A stretch of 64,000 nt of DNA from Paenibacillus sabuli (GCF_014705605.1 NZ_JACXIZ010000006.1:1-64000), one strand, 5' to 3'; positions 17,124 through 27,040 are shown, counted from the first letter of the stretch. Numbers and translations are program-made. Notes: generated by a model not told the origin, from the sequence alone.

Positions 17124-18926
17124 CCCGTCGTGATCCTCTGCACGTTCGTCGGAAAGCAATGGAAGCGACAAAAGAAAGGTGGTGCCTGTCCCCCATTCGC
17201 TACGTACGCTCAAGCCATACGGTTCTCCGAACACCAGCCTCATTCTTACATGAACATTGTAGATCCCGATATGTTCTTCAGACAGTCCGGGCTCTCCTGC
17301 CAACGTCGCGTTGACCTTCGCCTGCGTCTGAGCAGACATGCCGACCCCTTCGTCTTCAATTTCAAAGCAAATTCGCCCGGACTCTTTCCATCCGCGAACG
17401 ATGACTCTCCCTTTTCGCTTCAAAGGCTTAATCCCGTGATAGAACGCATTCTCCAACAATGGCTGTAGCGATAGCTTGACCATTTTATACCGGTAAATGG
17501 CAGGATCGATTTCCCACTGAATGTGCAACACATCGACAAAACGCTTTTCCATAACCTGCTGATAGTATCGTGCGTGCTCCAGTTCTTCCTCAATCGGAAT
17601 GAGATATTGATCCGAATTCATACTTATCTTCATCAAGTGTGACAGCGCGGTAATGATGTCCGATACCGCATTTGGAGCACGTGTCAGGCCAATCGCCATC
17701 CACTTCACCATCTCCAACGTGTTGAATAAAAAATGGGGGGTGATCTGAGCCTGCAGCACAGCGGTTTGGGCTTTATTCAACACAGCCATTCGCTCCTCCA
17801 GCTCCTCTTCCATCAGACGCTTGGAATGCTCGGTCTGTTCGAAGGCGCGAATGATGTATCGCAGCTCGTTGTGATCCTGCTCGGATAGTGAGGGAGGTGC
17901 ATCAATTCGACGCGCGACACTCATAATTTGATTTACCGGCGCATACGTCCGATAAGCGATAAGTAGCGATACAAAAAATAATACCGCCGATCCGATTACG
18001 ACAAAGACGATCAGCAAGCGGACCAGGCTCCTCCTTTTCTCTTCATACAAGTTCAATGGCTGCGCGGACACATAGATCCAGTCGTGTGCCTTGGATGCAA
18101 CCATTGACACCACACTCTGCTGCCCATTCCATTCCCGAATGGCTGATACACCTTCTTGCTCCAACTCCTCATATGACGGCCAGGCCTCTGCAAGTGCAAG
18201 ATGGGTCAAAAACAAGTCGTGATCCTCATGATAGTAAACCTCGCCATCGGCGCTCACAATATACCATTCTTTGGAATCGCTCCGGGCGGATTGCTGAATC
18301 AACCTGCCCAGCCTCTGCATGTCCATATTAACAATAACCGCTCCGGCTTTTAGCGATTGAAACAAATAGACCGGTCGTACCAGTGACAGATAGAGCGGAT
18401 ACTTGCCGTTTTTTTTGCGCGCCACGACAAAAGAACGCTCCTCCTCGTTAGCAGCGTAATCCCCATACCAGGTCAGGTCTTCAAAGTTGCTCAGCGCACT
18501 GCTGTCACGATTGGATATGACCCAGTCGTTGACTTCGGAATAGACATAAATCGTATCCATGTGATTGTATATCATCGTAAACATGGATAACGTCTGGTCA
18601 ATATTACGAATGCCTCCATCCAACAAGTGAACGGAGTGCGGAGAAACCAAAAAAACCTCTGTCTCCCTCTGCAAGGACAGCTTGGTTGCCAGTCGATCCG
18701 CTTCAACAAATACATTGTCAATTACCTCTCGCACCTGCCTGGCTCCGTTCAAATTGGTCATTGTGATTTCTTCTTCAAAAGCGGCGTTCATATACGAGTA
18801 GATGACAACGGACAGGCAAACAAACGGCAAAATAAAAACAAGCAGGATAAACACCAGCGTTCTGAAAAACAGACTCTGAAACTTAAAGTTAAACAAGGAC
18901 TGGAAAAAACGCTTGTTGAGCCTCAT
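17109..18926 (-). CDS. Sensor histidine kinase, YesM type
   Basis: A 605-residue membrane kinase. Spans at about residues 20-45 and 297-320 frame an extracellular double-Cache-like sensor, followed by HAMP (YAPVNQIMSVARRID). The phospho-acceptor His is in QAQITPHFLFNTLEMVKWM (near residue 397), then the HATPase domain has PLLENAFYHGIKP and DEGVGMS. Its start overlaps the stop of the response-regulator gene (ATGA), so the pair is co-translated. By analogy with YesM it senses an extracellular sugar or sugar-loaded binding protein. Confidence 0.93.
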   Translation of the reverse strand: MRLNKRFFQSLFNFKFQSLFFRTLVFILLVFILPFVCLSVVIYSYMNAAFEEEITMTNLNGARQVREVIDNVFVEADRLATKLSLQRETEVFLVSPHSVHLLDGGIRNIDQTLSMFTMIYNHMDTIYVYSEVNDWVISNRDSSALSNFEDLTWYGDYAANEEERSFVVARKKNGKYPLYLSLVRPVYLFQSLKAGAVIVNMDMQRLGRLIQQSARSDSKEWYIVSADGEVYYHEDHDLFLTHLALAEAWPSYEELEQEGVSAIREWNGQQSVVSMVASKAHDWIYVSAQPLNLYEEKRRSLVRLLIVFVVIGSAVLFFVSLLIAYRTYAPVNQIMSVARRIDAPPSLSEQDHNELRYIIRAFEQTEHSKRLMEEELEERMAVLNKAQTAVLQAQITPHFLFNTLEMVKWMAIGLTRAPNAVSDIITALSHLMKISMNSDQYLIPIEEELEHARYYQQVMEKRFVDVLHIQWEIDPAIYRYKMVKLSLQPLLENAFYHGIKPLKRKGRVIVRGWKESGRICFEIEDEGVGMSAQTQAKVNATLAGEPGLSEEHIGIYNVHVRMRLVFGEPYGLSVRSEWGTGTTFLLSLPLLSDERAEDHDGQVPQ

Positions 18927-20176
18927 TGATGTTCAACCTTACTCTTGAACTTCATCAATCGGTCATACTCTTTAGGCGTACACCCTATTTTTTGTCTAAA
19001 AATGGTGGAAAAGTATTTGCTGCTTGAAAACCCAACCTGCTCACTGACTTCGTAGATTTTGTAGTTGCCTTCCCTTATCAACGCCATCGCTTTGTCCAAA
19101 CGGGTTTGCGTGAGGAACTCACTAAAATTAATACCCGTCACATTTTTGAACATTCTGCTGAAATAGGAGGGATTCAAGAAGACGTGATCCGCCACCTCAT
19201 TCAATGAGAGATCTCGATTAAAATGCTGCAAAATATAGCTTTTCCCCATTTCAACTAGCTTTAAAATCGATTCCTCTACCTCATGTCCATCCAGTGGTGC
19301 AGGATTAAAGACAATCGAATTAGCGGCCATTTGATCAACGTTTGCATAGCATTCAGGCGTTAGCATGCGAAGCTCGATCCCAAACCGACCCTGTAGCTTC
19401 TCCAGCTTCTCTATCAACTCCGCCTCCAGCCATGACCGCATCTCCTGACTCGATCGCCATTCATGCGTAAATACCAGCAGACCAAGCCTGCGACCTCTCC
19501 CCGTAAATGGAAAAACATCGTAGGTCGAGTGCTCGACCCGCAACGTCGCCTTGATCGCTTCGTACGCATCTCGGCCAAGTGGACCAGTCCCGCTCCTGTG
19601 CACCAGTTCCATCCATGCACAGCAGCAAGTGCGCGAAGCCAGACTTGTCCTCAAGCCGGCTTGATCCATGCGCGAATGGCGTTCCCTCGTGTCCACCAAT
19701 TCACCAGCAAGCAAATCGGAAAAAAAATGCTCCTGCAGGAGCGGAAGAATTTGTTGCAGCCGTCTTTCCTTTTCCTGTGCGGCCTTTTTCTCCGACCTTT
19801 CCTTGTCCAGTTCATTTCGCAGCCCGGTGAAGATGCGCATGATCTCCTCGTAAGCGATCGGCTTGAGCAAATAATGCTCCACATTCATGGCGATCGCTTG
19901 CTTCGCATATTCAAATTCCTTGTATCCGCTCAATAAGACGACCTTTGTCGGCAATGCTCGATTATATACATACTCTGCTACGGCAAGACCACTCACTTCT
20001 GTCATACAAATATCAGAAATTATTACATCAACAGGATGACGCTCCAGATATTCAGTTCCCTCGCTACCGTCCTGAAAAGAAGCAACAACCTCAAAGCCAA
20101 GCTCCGACCAGGGAACATAATCCATAATGCCTTGACGGATAAACAATTCATCATCCATGATAAGCAGTGAATACAT
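18923..20176 (-). CDS. Response regulator with AraC-type output, YesN type
   Basis: A 417-residue regulator. The receiver domain has acidic residues D8/D9, phospho-acceptor Asp55 (VIISDICM) and Lys in LLKPIAYEEI. The C-terminal ~100 residues are two AraC helix-turn-helices (LSLNEVADHVFLNPSYFSRM, IYEVSEQVGFSSSKYFSTIF). It is shorter than many YesN relatives because the middle region is compact. It probably activates the downstream transporter/GH20 operon and perhaps the upstream beta-helix gene. Confidence 0.93.
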   Translation of the reverse strand: MYSLLIMDDELFIRQGIMDYVPWSELGFEVVASFQDGSEGTEYLERHPVDVIISDICMTEVSGLAVAEYVYNRALPTKVVLLSGYKEFEYAKQAIAMNVEHYLLKPIAYEEIMRIFTGLRNELDKERSEKKAAQEKERRLQQILPLLQEHFFSDLLAGELVDTRERHSRMDQAGLRTSLASRTCCCAWMELVHRSGTGPLGRDAYEAIKATLRVEHSTYDVFPFTGRGRRLGLLVFTHEWRSSQEMRSWLEAELIEKLEKLQGRFGIELRMLTPECYANVDQMAANSIVFNPAPLDGHEVEESILKLVEMGKSYILQHFNRDLSLNEVADHVFLNPSYFSRMFKNVTGINFSEFLTQTRLDKAMALIREGNYKIYEVSEQVGFSSSKYFSTIFRQKIGCTPKEYDRLMKFKSKVEHQ

Positions 20177-20211
20177 ACCCGATCGCCCCCCCTATCCGCT
20201 ATCTTGTCTGC

Positions 20212-20542
20212 ATGCCATAGTTCGCAAGAATACGTGTAGGTCCCGTACGCTCTGTCCCGAAGTCCCACCTCAATGTGCTGGCGCTGCGGAGAGAAATCCT
20301 CCAGCTCCAGCTCCTTGAGAAACTGCCCATTCTCATACAATTTGAGGCTCGTCCCGTTGTTGCCCCACCACATATTCATGGCCAATGTGAAATTACCGTC
20401 ATTCAAGCCATGAGCCTATCCACTGTTATCGGACAGTTCTGGTTGTCCCGGTACCAAGCCACTATCCTCAGGTTCCGCATCGTCCAAGCCTTTGATTTGA
20501 ATACTACCCTCATCACTGAATTCTTGCAAGACAACAAGTCCA
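20212..20542 (-). pseudogene. Decayed C-terminal module of a secreted glycosidase
   Basis: Minus-strand translation gives a recognisable module of the kind found at the C termini of Paenibacillus chitinases and related secreted glycosidases: PGQPELSDNSG, an in-frame TAG at 20418-20416 where such modules usually have Trp, then LNDGNFTLAMNMWWGNNG, SLKLYENGQFL and YGTYTYSCEL. After this the frame runs into unrelated sequence before the response-regulator gene. Upstream it is closed by TGA near 20545. It is therefore a remnant, probably left by deletion of a hydrolase gene. Whether the fragment is still transcribed is not known. Confidence 0.6.
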
Positions 20543-20862
20543 CAGTTTCAAGAAACGTTTGTCGGCCTGCCCACCGCTGCAGTTCAATCTGCTCCGGCTT
20601 ATTGGTTGTTGCGGGCCCGGGACAGTTCAGTCCGATGGCTGGCCCGAATACCAGAGCCCTGCCAATTTCGAGACAGATCCAGCTTTGCCCGGAAGGCAGG
20701 TCGTTCATTCTCAAATAATCGACCTGTACCCCCGGGCTATTCCTCTGTGTGGGACAGATATTGAAGTCAAGCACACCATCCGGCAAGATCAACGTGCCGA
20801 CACCGGCATCCCGGGCCTCCGCATCCTCAAGCAACGGATTGAGAGAAAGAAGCACGCTCTAC
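20543..20862. other. Gene-less stretch, probably more of the same remnant
   Basis: About 320 bases between the remnant module and the beta-helix gene. One open frame on the minus strand (20403-20855) has no recognisable domain and no ribosome binding site. I treat it as decayed coding sequence rather than as a gene. Confidence 0.35.
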
Positions 20863-23800
20863 TTATGAAGGATTGGAGTTCGCTTCAACCCCGTAGGCGA
20901 CAAAATCATCAAAAAACATGTTGGAAATCCGATTATCCACCCAATAATCAATGCCTCCCATTCGAGTGAAGCCATTATGCGTTTGGTAATCTTCATATAC
21001 CTGTTCCCCATCCAAATAAATCGTTCGCCTTTGTGTATCGCTCAAATCAAATAGGACCTGATGCCAGCCCACGCTTCTGTCGACCGAGGTCGCAATTTTT
21101 TCGGTACCCGGCATGTTGCGGATCCGGTAGTCAGACATCTGGTAGACTACGCCGATTCGAAATAGCTCCGTTGAGCCCGACATCAGATTGACCATCGCCT
21201 CTTTGGAAGATTGGCCGTCATCGTAGAACCAGGCCTCAGCCACTCCGGTTACACGATTAAAGATAAAATTTGTACTTTGCTGATCCAGTACCAACTTCGC
21301 GCTTCGATCTCCTGTTCGGCTTCGCTCGTTGCTGTATTGCTCCGTTTCAAAACGTTCCTCGGCCATTATTTCTGAATAGATGATCACGGTAAGCGTATTT
21401 TTAAGATCAGCTTGTCCGGCAACGGCCATCTCCACTTCAATATGAACAATCCCGGGAGAATGTCCGGTTACTTCACCTGCCGAGTTAATTGAAGCTAAAG
21501 ACGGATTACTGCTTGTATACGAGGCATCCACTGTTCCAGTCAAAGGAACCTCCCCGTTGCTCCCGGTGCCTTGCAGTTGAATTTGTACCGTTTCGTCCAC
21601 TGCCAGGCCAGTCTGTGTCGGAACCATATCCACAGATGTCAGGCTTAAGGGACTAATCGTCACTTCGCTTGTGCCAGACATCGCACTTTCACCTGCTGCA
21701 TTATATGCAGTAAGTTTATAACTGTATTGCCCGGACAACACCACATCCGTATCCGTATACGCATAGGTCTCGAGCGAATCGGCCAGCAGGGAAAAGCTCG
21801 TCTCACCAGGCGCCTGTCGGTACAGACGATAGCCCTCGCCCCGTTCCGAAGCCTCCCAGCGAATCACAACACGCGGATCGGAGGTGCCTATCCCCAGGGC
21901 CTCCACAATATTCGGAACAACAGGCGGGTCCAATGTCTCGGTTGCAAAACTTGCGACACCCTCTGTATTCCATCGCGCGGTCATGCTCTTGCCGCCCGGC
22001 TGAGCTTCCACCCGCCAGAAATATTCAGTATCGGGCATCAGGCCTTCAGGAATCAACTGCGGTTCTTCAACCAACCATTCCTGCAAGCCTGTCTGCATAG
22101 CCGCATCTTCGGCAATCTGGACAAGGTAGCTTCGTGATCCGGATGCGGGCTCCCAGCTTAGTGTCGGAGTGAAGAGGCTGGATATGCCATCGGGCACGCT
22201 TGGAGCGTTCAGATGGAAACGTCCTACTGGAGGAAGCGCCTGTCGGTAGGTGTCGGTATACAGACCAATTTGATCGAAGGGTATGCTTGTAAAGGTCGGC
22301 AAGGCATCATACACAGCCGATGTGACCTGCAGGCCAAAATCATAATTGGACGGGTCCTTGAAACCCGGATCGACCCCCTCCGGCACATGAACATTATTTT
22401 CGACCGTTCCATATTCGCTAACGCGTTCAACCAGCTCCATGTCTCCTGTATTCACCATCACATTGCCGGTGATCGTATTCCGACGCGGCTCCGAAGGCTC
22501 GTCGCTCAGGATTTGCGATAGACTCGGGTATCTCGACAACCACGGCTCGCTCTGGTAGGGCATAGCATTTAATTTATTAAGCAGGTCCTGCTGGGCAGCG
22601 CCTGCATTCCATGTCAAGCCTCGCTCGTCATACGTCATAGCCCGCCCCACGTTTATAAATATATTGTTCGTAAAGACATTATCTCGTCCTCCTCCACCCA
22701 GAACGCCTCTTCCTTCTATGTTATAGAATACATTGTCAGCAGCCTGAATACCGGAGAGCTGATCATCATGATAGATGCCGACTACTCCATGACTGGTGAC
22801 ATCCTTCTCCCCGAGATGATGAAGAAAATTGCGAACGATCTGGTTACCCTGGAATGTCCAATTCCTCCCCCCATAGATAGCCCCCGCGTCCTCAGTATCC
22901 TTCACCAGATCAAACAACTCATTGCCTTCGATCAAGTGATCGTTTCCCGAATAGTTGATTCCCATATGCGGGCCTTCACGAATCAGGTTCCGAACCGCCT
23001 TGTTCCCAACGCCTCCTAGCGAAATGGCAGGTGTATAGGTCGATTGAATACGTGAAAAATTATAAAAATAGTTGTTTTCAGCAACATGTTCACCGGGCGT
23101 CAATGTCACACGATCGCCGCCTTCCATTCGAACGGCCCCTGCTCCGATATCATAAAAATCATTACTGAGCAATTCATTTCGCACACCGCCGCTAACAATG
23201 ACCGCCTGTTGACCAATTTTCCGAAAAGTGCTGCCTGCAATGCGATTGTCGGAACTGTTTGTCATACGAATAGCCGTTTCACGCATCGTTTCAATATTCA
23301 GATTTTCAAAATAAATGTGCGATGCCCCAGTCATCACAATCATCGTGTCATCCAGCAGGGACAGTTCCACATTTGCCTCTTGAATATCATCAGGTGGATA
23401 GACGTACAAGATGCCGGTCGTCCGATCCAGATACCATTCACCCGGAAGATCGATCTCCTCCAACAAATTAAACACGTAGTAGCGCTGATTGCTCCTCACG
23501 CCGTACGCGCTCGGTTGCTTGGATGTTATCTGCTTGGTAATCCGATCGACGGACTCAACCTGCAACGACTGGTCCGACCAGTCATAGTACCAATACCCAT
23601 ACATCCAGATGTCCTCCGCCTCTGTCCAACGGGACGGTCGATCCCCGTCATAACCAATCACAAATCCTTGGTACGGATCTTCCGTTAGCGCCGGGTTGTC
23701 ATAATAGTCGCGCGGAATCGATCCCTGGTAGACGACGCTTGCGACCGTCTCAAATTCTTCATTCGGCCACCGCGACAACGTTAAGACCTCATCATTGAAA

Positions 23801-24384
23801 AACAGCTCCGAAGCGGGAGGTCCGGTCTGCAGTTCCGGGTAGACCTCGGAAACATAATACATGCTGTGGCCATAAAAAGGGAGCTCTCCATACGCTGTAA
23901 TCCCATCACCAAGCAAGTCATACTCCCATACCTGTCCCTGAGCTTCTGCAGGAAGCCTGTCCAGGATATCCGGGTCGTTCACCAGTGAAAATAGATTTGG
24001 ATCCAGCCGATACCCTCCTTTTAACGAAGCCCGTTCGCCGGGATACGACCGATATACAATCGGCGCGCCCGCCTCTCCCGAATCGGCTTGTCCAATCTGC
24101 CAAGTCTCCGTAAAATGATAATCGCCTTCCCTCAGGTATACCGTGATTCCGCCTGCCGGAAGGCCTTCGTTCATCTTGATGTCACGGATCGCTTGCTGTG
24201 CCCTCTGAAGCGTCGCAAACGGTGCAGCCATGGTTCCCACGTTCCCGTCGTCTCCATCCACAGACACAAAGAGCGCGCTTTCATTTTGAGCGGCGGCATG
24301 ATCCCTGTATCCAGTATCTGTCAAATAAAAAAACGGGAGACTCATCATAATCGCAAATACGATCGAAATGCTTCGCTTTCCCAT
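20863..24384 (-). CDS. Secreted right-handed beta-helix protein with FN3/Big domains (GH141-like)
   Basis: A 1173-residue exported protein with a signal peptide (MGKRSISIVFAIMMSLPFFY...). Residues ~38-150 show the start of a parallel beta-helix (VSVDGDDGNVGTMAAPFATL). Helix coils with NRIAGSTF, NDHLIEGNELF and NVFTNNIFINVG follow to ~700. This order and the IVYRSYPGERASLKGG segment resemble the family containing GH141 fucosidase/xylanase enzymes; this is a tentative match. Then come two fibronectin-like domains (~740-920), a Big_2-like domain (~925-1020) and a LamG-like C-terminal domain. It probably acts on an extracellular plant-type polysaccharide at the start of the utilisation pathway. 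Confidence 0.72.
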   Translation of the reverse strand: MGKRSISIVFAIMMSLPFFYLTDTGYRDHAAAQNESALFVSVDGDDGNVGTMAAPFATLQRAQQAIRDIKMNEGLPAGGITVYLREGDYHFTETWQIGQADSGEAGAPIVYRSYPGERASLKGGYRLDPNLFSLVNDPDILDRLPAEAQGQVWEYDLLGDGITAYGELPFYGHSMYYVSEVYPELQTGPPASELFFNDEVLTLSRWPNEEFETVASVVYQGSIPRDYYDNPALTEDPYQGFVIGYDGDRPSRWTEAEDIWMYGYWYYDWSDQSLQVESVDRITKQITSKQPSAYGVRSNQRYYVFNLLEEIDLPGEWYLDRTTGILYVYPPDDIQEANVELSLLDDTMIVMTGASHIYFENLNIETMRETAIRMTNSSDNRIAGSTFRKIGQQAVIVSGGVRNELLSNDFYDIGAGAVRMEGGDRVTLTPGEHVAENNYFYNFSRIQSTYTPAISLGGVGNKAVRNLIREGPHMGINYSGNDHLIEGNELFDLVKDTEDAGAIYGGRNWTFQGNQIVRNFLHHLGEKDVTSHGVVGIYHDDQLSGIQAADNVFYNIEGRGVLGGGGRDNVFTNNIFINVGRAMTYDERGLTWNAGAAQQDLLNKLNAMPYQSEPWLSRYPSLSQILSDEPSEPRRNTITGNVMVNTGDMELVERVSEYGTVENNVHVPEGVDPGFKDPSNYDFGLQVTSAVYDALPTFTSIPFDQIGLYTDTYRQALPPVGRFHLNAPSVPDGISSLFTPTLSWEPASGSRSYLVQIAEDAAMQTGLQEWLVEEPQLIPEGLMPDTEYFWRVEAQPGGKSMTARWNTEGVASFATETLDPPVVPNIVEALGIGTSDPRVVIRWEASERGEGYRLYRQAPGETSFSLLADSLETYAYTDTDVVLSGQYSYKLTAYNAAGESAMSGTSEVTISPLSLTSVDMVPTQTGLAVDETVQIQLQGTGSNGEVPLTGTVDASYTSSNPSLASINSAGEVTGHSPGIVHIEVEMAVAGQADLKNTLTVIIYSEIMAEERFETEQYSNERSRTGDRSAKLVLDQQSTNFIFNRVTGVAEAWFYDDGQSSKEAMVNLMSGSTELFRIGVVYQMSDYRIRNMPGTEKIATSVDRSVGWHQVLFDLSDTQRRTIYLDGEQVYEDYQTHNGFTRMGGIDYWVDNRISNMFFDDFVAYGVEANSNPS

Positions 24385-24800
24385 TCCATCAGCTCCTCTT
24401 AAGTAAAATACAACCTCAGTTTAAAAGAAAAAGAATGACGTTCCTACCTCAAATTTTTTACTAAGGTTCAGTTTTTTTGGACCTGTACACAGCCTACACT
24501 GAGAACGGAGATCGCCCTGGCCCTTCTTAATATTATCGTTACCTTCATAACAGACAACAGACGCAGGCCAAAGCGCTTTCGAAGACAACTCCGGACAGCG
24601 AAGCGCCGGCAGTGGCCCCGGGGCGACACGAACAGACGAGTACTAAACGAGCGGCAGCATCTCTCCCCAATACGTTGCCAGCAGGTCAAACCGACGACGG
24701 AAGCCAAACGAAACATTCGTCGGCAAAGGGCTCGCGTGCACGCGGCGAATTCTGGTAGAATAGATACAGACCAGCATAACAGAACGGGGGCAACACAACG
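24385..24800. other. Divergent intergenic region between beta-helix and exonuclease genes
   Basis: A 416-base region holding the ribosome binding site of the beta-helix gene (AAGAGGAGC) on the minus strand. On the plus strand a TAGAAT-like -10 lies near 24757. The AT-rich to GC-rich composition switch falls inside it. No open frame here looks coding. Confidence 0.4.
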
Positions 24801-25841
24801 ATGCAATATATTGTCATGGACATTGAATTCAACGGCCGCAAGTTCGCGAGCGAGCTGCCGATGGAGGTGATTGAGATCGGTGCGGTGCGCCTCGATGAGC
24901 AGTTGCGGCTCACGGGGGAATTCTCCTCGCTCATCAAGCCGCGCTACTTCGCCAAGCTCAACAGTTTTATCAGGAAAAAAACCGGCATCCCCCAGGAAGG
25001 GATCGACGCCGCGGATAACTTCCCCAAGGTGATCGGCGCCTTCCGGCGCTGGCTCGGCGATGCGGCTGACGGCAAAGACACCGTGCTCGTCACCTGGGGC
25101 GGCGAGGATCTCAAGCGGATCGTCTTCGATACCCGCATGCACAAGCTCGACGACAGCCAGTGGCTGAGCACGCCTTACTTTGACCTGCTCAAGGGCTATC
25201 TGCGCTGCAAGGGCCTCACCAACGACGTCAGCCCGGAGAAGGCGATGGAGGAGCTCGGCATCGAAGCGAGCGGCAATGCGCACCGTGCGCTCGACGACGC
25301 CAAGATGACCGCCGAAATCTTCCGCGCCGTCTTCGATCAGCTCGATCTGTCGCAGCAGCAGCACTACAAGGACGTCTTCACCAACGCCAAAGAGCGCCGC
25401 TTCGTCAAGCAGGCCATCCGTACGATCCGCGCACAGAAGGCCGAGCCGAAGTGGGAGACGGTGACCGAGCAATTCCTCAGGGGCAAGGTGCCGCTCGACG
25501 ATGCGCGTAAAATGGCCGAGTTGCGCGAAGTCTTCGATGCAGAGAGGGCCAGGCCGGCCCGCCCGGCCAAATCGCAGGCGCAGGCGCAGACCGAGACGCA
25601 ATCCAAGCCCCAACCACCAGCTCAAGCCCACGCCCAAGCTCAAGGTAAATCTGAGGCTCAGGCTCAGGCCCTATCGCAGTCCCAGGATCAGACGCAGTCC
25701 CAGTCCCAGGCTCAATCACAGAATCAGACCAAGTCGCAATCTCTATTCCAGTCTCAGGCTCCGTCCCAGTCCGATACTCAGTCTCGTCCTCCGTCCCAGT
25801 CGCAGCCACCAACCAGTTCCCAATCGCAGTCCTCCAGTTGA
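24801..25841 (+). CDS. DEDDh 3'-5' exonuclease (KapD-like) with Gln/Ser-rich tail
   Basis: A 346-residue protein. Residues 1-~190 form an RNase T/DnaQ-type exonuclease: motif I MDIEF (Asp7, Glu9), motif II around WGGEDLKRIVFD and motif III with His and Asp in NAHRALDDAKM. This is the DEDDh set. It resembles the KapD/exonuclease-domain proteins of spore-formers. Residues ~255-346 are an extraordinary tail of Gln, Ser, Ala, Pro and Thr with almost no hydrophobic residues, encoded by CAG/CAA-TCC/TCT runs. The tail is not part of the known fold. The gene stands alone with a strong terminator. Confidence 0.85.
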   Translation: MQYIVMDIEFNGRKFASELPMEVIEIGAVRLDEQLRLTGEFSSLIKPRYFAKLNSFIRKKTGIPQEGIDAADNFPKVIGAFRRWLGDAADGKDTVLVTWGGEDLKRIVFDTRMHKLDDSQWLSTPYFDLLKGYLRCKGLTNDVSPEKAMEELGIEASGNAHRALDDAKMTAEIFRAVFDQLDLSQQQHYKDVFTNAKERRFVKQAIRTIRAQKAEPKWETVTEQFLRGKVPLDDARKMAELREVFDAERARPARPAKSQAQAQTETQSKPQPPAQAHAQAQGKSEAQAQALSQSQDQTQSQSQAQSQNQTKSQSLFQSQAPSQSDTQSRPPSQSQPPTSSQSQSSS

Positions 25842-25874
25842 GCAGTTCGGCGGGCTTTAGCGGCAATGACGACA

Positions 25875-25920
25875 AAGAGAGGCCGGAAGCTGCCCGTGCG
25901 GCAGCCGGCCTCTCTTTTTT
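25875..25920 (+). terminator. Strong Rho-independent terminator of the exonuclease gene
   Basis: A 12-base-pair stem (25875-25886 with 25905-25916), extended by GCTGCC/GGCAGC, is followed by a run of T to 25920. It lies 34 bases after the exonuclease stop. Confidence 0.9.
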
Positions 25921-26026
25921 GATGTGTCGCCGCCAGAGATGGCGTCATCCATTTCGCCTTGCCTGCTCGCGTCTTCCCGCGCGCATGGCTTGGTCGATTG
26001 GCGGGGACAGTCGCCCGCTCGACGGC

Positions 26027-27040
26027 TTACGCCTCTGCGCCGCGCGTCGGCAGCAGCAGATCGAGCAGGTCGCTGCGCTCAATTGCGCCGAAGTAGCGCG
26101 CCAGCTCGACCTGCGCCAGCACCGCGTCCAGCGCAGCCTCGTCATAGCGCACGCCGACCAGCAGCGTCTCCAGCTCCGCGACGTCGTGGGCGCCGAAGTA
26201 ATCGCCGAACAGCCGCACCTGCTCGATCCGTCCGTCCTTGACGAGCAGCCGCATGTCGATGATACCGGACGGGAACTTGAGCGTATGCTCGATGTTGCTC
26301 TCCGGCGAGCGGCCATAGTTCCAATCCCAGCTCCGGTAGCGCGCATCGGCGATCCGGCGCACCTCCTCCCATTCGTGCTCGGTCATCGGATAGACCGGGA
26401 CCTCCTCCGGCGCGCAGCCGAACAGCTCGCGCAGCAGCATTCGCCGAAATTCCTCGATCCGCATCCGCTCCGGCAGGAACTCCGAGATATTCGCCACGCG
26501 GCCGCGCACCGACTTGGTGCTTTTGGAGGCGATCTTGATCGGCTTCACCTTGAGCGCATTCGCCACCTCCGTCAGCTCCGAATCGAACAGCAGCGTGCCG
26601 TGTGTGAAGATTCGTCCCTTGGAGAAGAATTGCGCATTTCCGGAAATTTTGCGCTCCTCCACCTGGATGTCGTTGCGCCCGGTGAGCGCGGCGGGCACGC
26701 CCATCTTGTTGAGCGCGTCGGTGACCGGCTTGGTGAAGCGGGCGAAGTTGTGGAACGACTGGCCGTCGTCCTTCGTCAGAATGCTGTAGTTGAGGTTGCC
26801 CAGATCGTGGTACACCGCACCGCCGCCGGAGAGCCGGCGCACGACCTGGATGCCGCGGCTCGCGACATAGTCGCTGTTGACCTCCTCGATCGTATTCTGA
26901 TTGCGGCCAACGATGATCGACGGCGCGTTGATATAGAATAGCAGACAAGGCTCGTCCAGTGGCAGATTGTACAGCGCGTACTCCTCCAGCGCCAGATTGA
27001 GCGCCGCATCCGTGATGCCGCGATTGTCGATGAACAGCAT
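26027..27040 (-). CDS. lplJ: Lipoate-protein ligase
   Basis: A 337-residue lipoate-protein ligase, about the length of Bacillus LplJ. Seen in order: RRLSGGGAVYHDLGN (lipoyl-AMP binding loop), the catalytic Lys in ERKISGNAQF, GTLLFDSEL and a C-terminal accessory domain. It activates free lipoate with ATP and attaches it to carrier proteins of 2-oxoacid dehydrogenases or GcvH. The start chosen is ATG 27040 after AAAGGGTG. An upstream extension is open but lacks similarity and a ribosome binding site. Confidence 0.93.
   Translation of the reverse strand: MLFIDNRGITDAALNLALEEYALYNLPLDEPCLLFYINAPSIIVGRNQNTIEEVNSDYVASRGIQVVRRLSGGGAVYHDLGNLNYSILTKDDGQSFHNFARFTKPVTDALNKMGVPAALTGRNDIQVEERKISGNAQFFSKGRIFTHGTLLFDSELTEVANALKVKPIKIASKSTKSVRGRVANISEFLPERMRIEEFRRMLLRELFGCAPEEVPVYPMTEHEWEEVRRIADARYRSWDWNYGRSPESNIEHTLKFPSGIIDMRLLVKDGRIEQVRLFGDYFGAHDVAELETLLVGVRYDEAALDAVLAQVELARYFGAIERSDLLDLLLPTRGAEA

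Noticed and set aside
20403-20855. Independent 150-residue gene
   Set aside because: No ribosome binding site or recognisable domain; it runs across the decayed glycosidase module in a different frame.
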